A DNA stretch of 64,000 nucleotides from Sva-07 sp963741755 (GTDB taxonomy: Bacteria > Actinomycetota > Acidimicrobiia > Acidimicrobiales > Ilumatobacteraceae): assembly GCA_963741755.1 (NCBI GenBank), contig CAVUJG010000001.1, positions 1 to 64,000 on the forward strand, written 5' to 3'. This document shows positions 58,147 to 64,000 of the stretch, one piece after another (the first letter of the stretch is position 1; each line of letters opens with the position of its first letter). The position numbers and the translations under genes are program-made. The notes beneath the pieces are model-generated. The model did no database searches, was not told the DNA's origin, and saw nothing but the letters and a program-made list of their open reading frames with translations.

Positions 58147-60732
58147 TCAACCTCCTGTTGTCGATGGCGACGCGGCTCGGCGTCGCAGAATTGCGTCGGT
58201 CTGATCGGCGAGCTGGTCGGCGGGGGTCGACGCTCCTTCGAGTCGTGCCCGTTCGAACTCGGCTGCACCCAACGCCTCGCGAGCGGCGTCGAGCAGCGCC
58301 TGGCGCTGCTCGGCATCGACGGCGTAGAGCGACATGCCCTGGCTCGCGAGGATCACGTCGGCTGCCGACTGCATCCGCACCGCGTCCGCGGGCGCACCAT
58401 CATCGAGCGCGAACCGGGCAGCGATCATCTGCGAGTACGCGACCAGCGTCGTGTCGACCATCGCTCGACCCCACTCGAACGCAGCGAGCTGGTGCATCGC
58501 CGCCCCGGCGGGATCGCCCAGCGCCAGCAGCACCTCGGCATAGTTGCCGTGGGTGTTTGCGAGGAACGTCTCGAGACCGGCCGCCTCCTCCGCCTGAAGA
58601 CCGTGATCGAGCGCGTCGGCAGCCGCTGTGGGGTCACCCAGGATGTTGTGGGCGATCGCTGCAAGGTTCCACAAACGGGCCTCGCCGCGCGGCGTCACCG
58701 GGCTGGTGTCGAGCGCGGTGTGCGCAAGCCGCAATGCGGTCTCGGGATCATCCGACCGCAGCGCCAGCTCACCCTTGGTGCGCACGACACCCATGTCGTC
58801 GAAGGCCGGGACGCCGACCTCGTCGACGAGCGCAGCCGCCCGCTCGACGAGCCGCTCGGCGTCGGCCAGCTCCCCGAGACGAAGGTGGAGATCGGCCTGC
58901 AGCGTGAGCAGCCCAACGAGGTCCGGCCCCGGATCCGGACGTTGGTCGATGCACCGTGCCACCTCGGAGATCCCCGAGCGATACGACGCCGTGACATCGT
59001 GGTACTGGCCGATCGACCAGGCCAACGACCGCGCGATCGGGTCGGGGATCGCCGGATGCGCGACCACGGCACGCACGTTCTCGAGATCGATGCCGAATGC
59101 GGTGACCCATCGGCTGGACAACGTGCGGTCGGGGCCGAGGTGCTCGATGAGTGCGTCGGCGAGCCGGGTCCGGGCAGCGTCGAGTTCGTCATTGTCAGCG
59201 CCCTCCAACACGTACGACCGCACGGTCGAGGGCAGCGTGTACCGAGAGCTTCCCGCCGCGACCTCACGCACGACGAGCGACCAGTCGATGAGCGACCAGA
59301 CGAGCTCCGGTATCCGTGCGGCCGGCACTCGCTCGTCGCCCGCCACCGCCTCGGCGAGCGACACGTCGAACCCGTCGGCGAACACCGCCAGGCGGGTGAG
59401 CACGCGGAGCTCGTCGGGGTTCAGCAGATCGAGGCTCCAGTCGAGCAGGCGATCCAGGCTTCGCTGACGGTCGGGCACGGTGGGATCGCGGGTCGACACG
59501 ACCGCCACAGCGGTGCGCATCCGTTCGGTCATCTCGGCCGGCGTGAGGAGGTGCGCCCTCGTCGCAGCGAGTTCGATCGCGAGCGGAAGGCCGTCGATCG
59601 CTCGACACAACCGAACCACGTCGCTCAGGTCGGCGTCGGCGCCCAGCCCGCTGCGCTCGACGAACAGCCGAACGGCGTCCGATTCGACATCGGCGACGCC
59701 GAGCGGATCGAGTCGGTACAGCGTCTCACCGATCAGACCGAGCGGGACCCGACTGGTGGCGATCACACCGAGTTGGGGACACTGCTCGCGCAGTGTTGCA
59801 ACGAGCCGTGAGACCGGCTCGATCAGGTGCTCGCAGTTGTCGAGCACCAGGAGCATCGAGCGCTCGGCGAGGTGCGCCACGACGTCGGCCTGCGCGTCGT
59901 TGCCGCGCACCGACGGCGCGTTGACAGCTTGCGCAATCGCCATCGGCACGACGTCACCGTCCGAGAGCGGAGCCAAATCGACGAACCACACACCATCGGG
60001 CCACTGCTCGACCACCCGCAGGCCGACCTCGATCGACAGCCTCGTCTTGCCGGCACCTCCGGGCCCCAGGAGCGTGACCACACGACCGGGCCGCAGCATC
60101 TCGGCGAGGTCGGCCTGTTCGATGACCCGGTTGACCATCGAGGTGACCGGCCGGACGAGGTTGTGGCTGTCGGCGGGCCGTACTCGCGGCGGGCGCTCAT
60201 CGGTGTCGAGATCGGCCGCCGAGATGCGATACAGCGCGATCGGTTCGTCGAAATCGCGTACGCGAAACCGACCGAGTGCGGTGGCCACGATCTTCCCGTC
60301 GCTGCCGTGGTCGAGTTCGACCACCTCGGTGGTCGCCAGGATCTGCCCACCGTTCGCGGCGTCGACGACACGCGCCGCCTGGTGCACGGCCAGCGCGCGG
60401 TAGTCGCCGTCGACCGGGCGGGCGTAGCCGGTGTGCATGCCCATCCGAACCTGCACCGGATCGTCGGTCGGCCAGTCGGCGCCGGCCAGCGCCCGTTGGC
60501 CATCGACCGCCGCAGCAAGGGCGTCCGATGCATTGGCGAACGCAACGAAGAACGCATCGCCTTCGGTCAACACCTCGACACCTCGGTGCCGGGCCCACAC
60601 GTCACGCAGGAGCCGGTGGTGCACATCGAGGAGGTCGCTGTAGCGGTCACCCAGGTCGCGCAGGATCCGGGTGCTCCCCTCGATGTCGGTGAACAGGAAT
60701 GTGACCGTTCCCGACGGCAACCCCTTGACCAT
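58147..60732 (-). CDS. Class III nucleotidyl cyclase fused to a STAND-type ATPase with TPR-like C-terminus
   Basis: About 861 residues from ATG 60732. The N-terminal cyclase domain (residues about 7-165) has TVTFLFTDIEGSTRIL with a metal Asp, VEVLTEGDAFFVAF with the second Asp and RALAVHQAARVVDAANGGQIL (His where classical cyclases have Asn, common in this family). The AAA/NB-ARC-like domain follows: Walker A VVTLLGPGGAGKTRLS, Walker B SMLLVLDNCEHLI, then VIATSRVPLGLIGETLYRLDPL. The C-terminal 400 residues are TPR-like helices; there is no LuxR helix-turn-helix. It is coupled to the NPW-repeat subtilase downstream. Confidence 0.88.
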   Translation of the reverse strand: MVKGLPSGTVTFLFTDIEGSTRILRDLGDRYSDLLDVHHRLLRDVWARHRGVEVLTEGDAFFVAFANASDALAAAVDGQRALAGADWPTDDPVQVRMGMHTGYARPVDGDYRALAVHQAARVVDAANGGQILATTEVVELDHGSDGKIVATALGRFRVRDFDEPIALYRISAADLDTDERPPRVRPADSHNLVRPVTSMVNRVIEQADLAEMLRPGRVVTLLGPGGAGKTRLSIEVGLRVVEQWPDGVWFVDLAPLSDGDVVPMAIAQAVNAPSVRGNDAQADVVAHLAERSMLLVLDNCEHLIEPVSRLVATLREQCPQLGVIATSRVPLGLIGETLYRLDPLGVADVESDAVRLFVERSGLGADADLSDVVRLCRAIDGLPLAIELAATRAHLLTPAEMTERMRTAVAVVSTRDPTVPDRQRSLDRLLDWSLDLLNPDELRVLTRLAVFADGFDVSLAEAVAGDERVPAARIPELVWSLIDWSLVVREVAAGSSRYTLPSTVRSYVLEGADNDELDAARTRLADALIEHLGPDRTLSSRWVTAFGIDLENVRAVVAHPAIPDPIARSLAWSIGQYHDVTASYRSGISEVARCIDQRPDPGPDLVGLLTLQADLHLRLGELADAERLVERAAALVDEVGVPAFDDMGVVRTKGELALRSDDPETALRLAHTALDTSPVTPRGEARLWNLAAIAHNILGDPTAAADALDHGLQAEEAAGLETFLANTHGNYAEVLLALGDPAGAAMHQLAAFEWGRAMVDTTLVAYSQMIAARFALDDGAPADAVRMQSAADVILASQGMSLYAVDAEQRQALLDAAREALGAAEFERARLEGASTPADQLADQTDAILRRRAASPSTTGG

Positions 60733-60816
60733 CGATGCGCTCCTCAACGGATCGGTTGAATCCGTCCAAGTGACAATAGCCGCCGCCCGGCCGCGCCTTC
60801 TCCGGTGTTCTGCCGC

Positions 60817-63800
60817 TCAGCCCGCTCGCTCGACGAACGAGCACAGCGCCGAGATCAACTCCATCTCGTCGACGTCGCGGGCCCGTGTGTCCAACAACTC
60901 GTCGGTGCACACGAGGTAGGCCAGACACCTCGCCCGGCTGATCGCCACGTTCAGTCGGTTCTTCGAGAACAGGAAGTCGGCAGTGCGCGGCATGAACTCG
61001 GCCGACGACGTCGTCATCGAGAACAGCACCACGGCAGCCTCGCGACCCTGGAACTTGTCGACGGTACCGACCTCGACACTTCGGGTCGCCGGGTCGACCC
61101 GCAACGCGTCGGTGATGCAGCGCCGCTGGTCGTTGTACGGGGCGACCACCATGAAGTCGTCGACCGTCAACGGACGCGTCGTGCCGTGCTGATCGGTCCA
61201 CGGTTGGCCGAGCAACTCCATCACCTTGGCAACGATGATCGCCGCCTCCTCCGGCGACTCGGTGGAGCGGCCCGTGTGCGCAGCGCGCAACCAGCGCAGG
61301 CCGGTCTGGCCCGCGGCCGACTGGCCGGCACACGACTCGTGGCTGTGCAGCTTGCCGCCGTACATCACCTCGGAGATGAATCCGCACACGTCGGGGTGCA
61401 TCCGCCGCGTGGTGTCCAGCAGCACGCCACGATCGGCCGGCACGGTCAGCTCGCCGGCGAGCAGATGCTCGAGCGCGCTCGCACCGGCGCCTCCCGGATG
61501 GCTCGCCTGCGACACCTGCGGCAACTGCTGGGGATCGCCGAGCAGGATCACGTTGGTCGCCGAGATGGTGGCGGCCAGGGTGTCGGCCAGGCCGAGCTGG
61601 CCCGCTTCGTCGACCACCAGCACGTCGACCGGGTTCTCACGCATCGGCTTGCTCGCGAACAGCCACGTCGTGCCGGCGACCACGTTGAAGTCGCCGCGCG
61701 CCACGTTGGCGTTGTCGTCGACGTAGCGGATGCCGCGGACCGAGCCCTCCTTCGCCTTGCGCACCGCCCGCAGCGTGTCGCGCTCGCCCTCCTCGCGGAA
61801 GCGGTCGACCACGGCCTGCATCAGGTTGTCGATCGCGGCGTGGCTCATCGCCGTCACGCCGACGCGCAGGCCGGCGTTCACCAGGGTGCGGATCATGTGG
61901 GCTCCGGTGTACGTCTTGCCGGTCCCCGGCGGGCCCTGGATCGGCACGTAGCTCCGGTCGAGCCCCGTCACCCACCCACAGATCGCCGGCACCTCGCCGG
62001 AGAACACCCCGCCGTCAGGCCCTCGACCCGCTTGGAATGCGGGGAGGTCGCGGCGCAACATCGCGTGGCCCACCCGGGCGGCGCGACCGGCCAACATCTC
62101 GTCGGCCAGATCCTCGAGCGCCGTCAACTTCGCGCCCTCCTCGAACTGCTCGTAGTGCACGAGCGACGTGGGAGTCACGCCGGCCTCGGCGGCAGAGTCG
62201 TCCCACGTGACCCACAACTCGCCGGCCGCGACGTCGATCTGCTCGAGCTTGAAGAACAGCCACTCCTGCTCGTTGATCGCCGCGATCAGCTTCTTGCCCT
62301 TCTGGATCTCGACGTCGATCGGTTGCGGCGGGAACGTGAAGCGCGCCCACGGCCACTTCAACGGCTTGCCCGTCTTCGCGCTGACCTGGGGCTTCACACC
62401 CCGGAACGCCAACCGCGTGATCACCGACGGCGAGTCCATCTGGTCGACCTCGTCAGCGATCGACCGTCGGTAGGCATCCGCGCTCACCACCCGACGCTCG
62501 CGGCGCCAGTAACCGAGCAGGTCGCCCATCAGATGCTCGTCCGTGCCCGGCCCGATGGCGTGGAGCGCCTCGATGCGGTCGTCGAGATCGGCGGCGGGTT
62601 CCTCCCGGCCGAGCACCGCCTCGCGCCACGCGACGTCGGCGGGGCGTTGGGTCACCAACCAGTCGCGCAGCGCGCCGGTGGCGCGCACGTCGTCTTCGTT
62701 GTAGGCGGCGATCTTCGTGAGGCTCGCCTCATCGCGCGACCCCATCCAGCGCTCGTACTCGACGACCGCGCCGGCGCCCTGGTCGATCTCGTGGCCGCGT
62801 TCGTAGTCGGTGAGGCGCTCGATGTGCTTGAGGCCGTAGCCCTCCACGCCGACCTGCATCGCGCCCTTCACGATCGGGAGCAGGTCGACGAACAGCCCCG
62901 TGCTGATCAGCTGTTCGAGCGCCAGTTCGCGGACGCCGTGCTCGGTCACCAGCCGTTCGAGCGACGACCGTTCAGTGTGGTTGTAGTGGTACACGTGCAT
63001 GGCGGGGAACTGCGCCCGGCGGGCGGCGAGGTGGTCGACGAGCCCCTGCACCGCGGCGGCCTCCTCCACCTTGTCGTGGGCCCAGAAGGCGCGGAACTCC
63101 CACGCGCCCGCGGGCGACTTCTCGATCAGGCCGAACAGGAAGAACAGCTCGGCGTCGGCGTGCCAGAACGGGTGGCCCTCGAAGTCGAGGAACACGTCGC
63201 CGTCGTCGGGCGCCGGAAGCGCGGCGAACCCGATCGCGTCAGGAGCGTCCACGACGAGTGGCGCGGCGAGCAGCTCGAACGGCGGCTTGGCGTCGGGCGC
63301 GTTGCGGGCCTCCACCTGGAGTCGGGCTTGGCGAACGAACGTGTCGCGGCGGGCGTCGTCGATGTCGGCCACCTCGTGATCGAGGCCGGCCAGCGCGGCG
63401 ATCGTGGTGACACCGTTCTGCTGGAGCGTGAGGCGGTCGGCGGTGCGTAGACCGGCCACGTGCACGAGCGAATCGGCCGCACGCCACGCGGCGTCGCACA
63501 CCGTCTCGAAGTCGCAGAACTGGCAGTGGTCGCACGGCTTGGCCCGGGTGTCGGTGGGCGCGTCGTCGGCGAGGAGCTTCGCGAGTTGGCCGCGCAGTCG
63601 ACGCCAGTAGGCGAGCACATCGGCGACGAGGATCGACTCGGAGCGCCCCGAGCCCAGTTCGATGTGCATCCGCTCGGGCAACACGCCGGTGGCCGCTTCG
63701 ATCGCCTCGGCGTAGAAGCAGAGCTGCAGCACGTGGCCGGGCTTGGCCTCCTTGCGGGCAAGCTTGGCGTCGATCGGCTCGTAGGTGGACGTGCCGGTGT

Positions 63801-64000
63801 CGGGGTCGTCGACGCGGCGCAGGAAGTCGGCGATGCCGCGGATGCCCTCGTGCACGAACGGCATCTGGAACACGATGTCGTGGCCTTCGGCGAGCACGTC
63901 GCCCACCCGGTCGACCCACTGCTGGAACGTCTCACCGCCAGCCTTGTCCTGGGCGGGCACCTCGAACACCGACAGCCCCTCGTCCCGGTAGCGCTCGAGC
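60817..64000 (-). CDS. TM0106-family RecB-like nuclease with superfamily I helicase, 5' end beyond the window
   Basis: More than 1060 residues; the frame is open to the window edge, so the start is missing. The N-terminal part has a RecB-like nuclease with Fe-S-type cysteines (CDHCQFCDFETVC, about 170 residues in), then a RNase H-like exonuclease segment (DVFLDFEGHPFW ... YNEDDVRATGAL). The helicase half has Walker A PIQGPPGTGKTYTGAHMI, DEAG in VLVVDEAGQLGLAD, LLGDPQQLPQVSQA, EVGTVDKFQGREAAVVLFSM and NRLNVAISRARCLAYLV (motif VI). DNA repair or RNA/DNA processing is likely. It is convergent neither with nor coupled to its neighbours. Confidence 0.9.
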   Translation of the reverse strand, partial: LERYRDEGLSVFEVPAQDKAGGETFQQWVDRVGDVLAEGHDIVFQMPFVHEGIRGIADFLRRVDDPDTGTSTYEPIDAKLARKEAKPGHVLQLCFYAEAIEAATGVLPERMHIELGSGRSESILVADVLAYWRRLRGQLAKLLADDAPTDTRAKPCDHCQFCDFETVCDAAWRAADSLVHVAGLRTADRLTLQQNGVTTIAALAGLDHEVADIDDARRDTFVRQARLQVEARNAPDAKPPFELLAAPLVVDAPDAIGFAALPAPDDGDVFLDFEGHPFWHADAELFFLFGLIEKSPAGAWEFRAFWAHDKVEEAAAVQGLVDHLAARRAQFPAMHVYHYNHTERSSLERLVTEHGVRELALEQLISTGLFVDLLPIVKGAMQVGVEGYGLKHIERLTDYERGHEIDQGAGAVVEYERWMGSRDEASLTKIAAYNEDDVRATGALRDWLVTQRPADVAWREAVLGREEPAADLDDRIEALHAIGPGTDEHLMGDLLGYWRRERRVVSADAYRRSIADEVDQMDSPSVITRLAFRGVKPQVSAKTGKPLKWPWARFTFPPQPIDVEIQKGKKLIAAINEQEWLFFKLEQIDVAAGELWVTWDDSAAEAGVTPTSLVHYEQFEEGAKLTALEDLADEMLAGRAARVGHAMLRRDLPAFQAGRGPDGGVFSGEVPAICGWVTGLDRSYVPIQGPPGTGKTYTGAHMIRTLVNAGLRVGVTAMSHAAIDNLMQAVVDRFREEGERDTLRAVRKAKEGSVRGIRYVDDNANVARGDFNVVAGTTWLFASKPMRENPVDVLVVDEAGQLGLADTLAATISATNVILLGDPQQLPQVSQASHPGGAGASALEHLLAGELTVPADRGVLLDTTRRMHPDVCGFISEVMYGGKLHSHESCAGQSAAGQTGLRWLRAAHTGRSTESPEEAAIIVAKVMELLGQPWTDQHGTTRPLTVDDFMVVAPYNDQRRCITDALRVDPATRSVEVGTVDKFQGREAAVVLFSMTTSSAEFMPRTADFLFSKNRLNVAISRARCLAYLVCTDELLDTRARDVDEMELISALCSFVERAG

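Noticed and set aside
58147..60732. LuxR-family regulator assignment for the cyclase-ATPase
   Set aside because: Walker motifs and TPR helices fit, but there is no C-terminal LuxR helix-turn-helix; the C-terminus ends in helical repeats and a short basic tail.
60805..63450. 881-codon open frame on the plus strand opposite the nuclease-helicase gene
   Set aside because: Antisense shadow of a gene with all helicase motifs; the composition is His/Arg/Gly repeats without a fold signature.

Overview
The window does not read as one natural chromosome segment. It is best explained as at least four unrelated pieces joined end to end, as in a chimeric or concatenated metagenomic assembly. Three joins cut genes open (near 5365, 13138 and 24413) and each coincides with a change in base composition and codon use; a softer join may lie at 19352-19423. 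Single-base frameshifts also break about ten otherwise intact genes across the pieces, so draft-quality sequence is likely.

Piece 1 (1-about 5365, moderate GC) looks Verrucomicrobia-like. It holds a small membrane or lipoprotein gene, an unannotated signal recognition particle RNA ending in a T-tract, an operon for NrdR, a hypothetical protein and a HIT protein, a DMT-family permease, and the C-terminal part of a topoisomerase with tandem C-terminal repeats.

Piece 2 (about 5370-13138, very high GC, betaproteobacteria-like) is a single operon behind a near-perfect sigma-54 promoter. It encodes the three parts of a phenylphosphate-synthase-like enzyme (split PEP-synthase halves plus a CBS subunit), a UbiD-type decarboxylase, a UbiX prenyltransferase, a Tm-1-like protein and a TIGR02444 protein. 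It reads as an aromatic (de)carboxylation pathway that starts by phosphorylating a hydroxylated substrate.

Piece 3 (about 13138-19351, lower GC) carries a TrmB-type regulator divergent from a nitrilase, a complete TRAP transporter and a MetE-like methyltransferase: uptake and conversion of a small organic compound. After a possible join, 19424-24413 (high GC) has an outer-membrane barrel protein, an amidase plus HAD phosphatase pair, an enoyl-CoA hydratase with its middle missing, and a MASE4 histidine kinase cut off at its last strand.

Piece 4 (about 24413-64000, high GC) looks like an actinobacterium of the Acidimicrobiia/Ilumatobacter type, judged from protein character, GTGA/ATGA gene overlaps and many apparently leaderless promoters (TANNNT ending 5-7 nt before the start). 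It is rich in toxin-antitoxin modules (three MazF-type, one VapC-type, two decayed remnants). It has housekeeping operons (pta-ackA, folB-folK-folP), hydrolases, oxidoreductases and PQQ-repeat lipoproteins. Two groups stand out. The first (32784-35663) is a BTAD regulator, a papain-like peptidase without a signal peptide, a small protein sharing the peptidase's C-terminal domain, and a chagasin-like cysteine-peptidase inhibitor. The second (56704-60732) is a cyclase-STAND ATPase tightly coupled to a subtilase carrying tandem NPW repeats. Two copies of a structured inverted-repeat element bracket the DUF2855-GST gene pair. The window ends inside a RecB-like nuclease/helicase gene.
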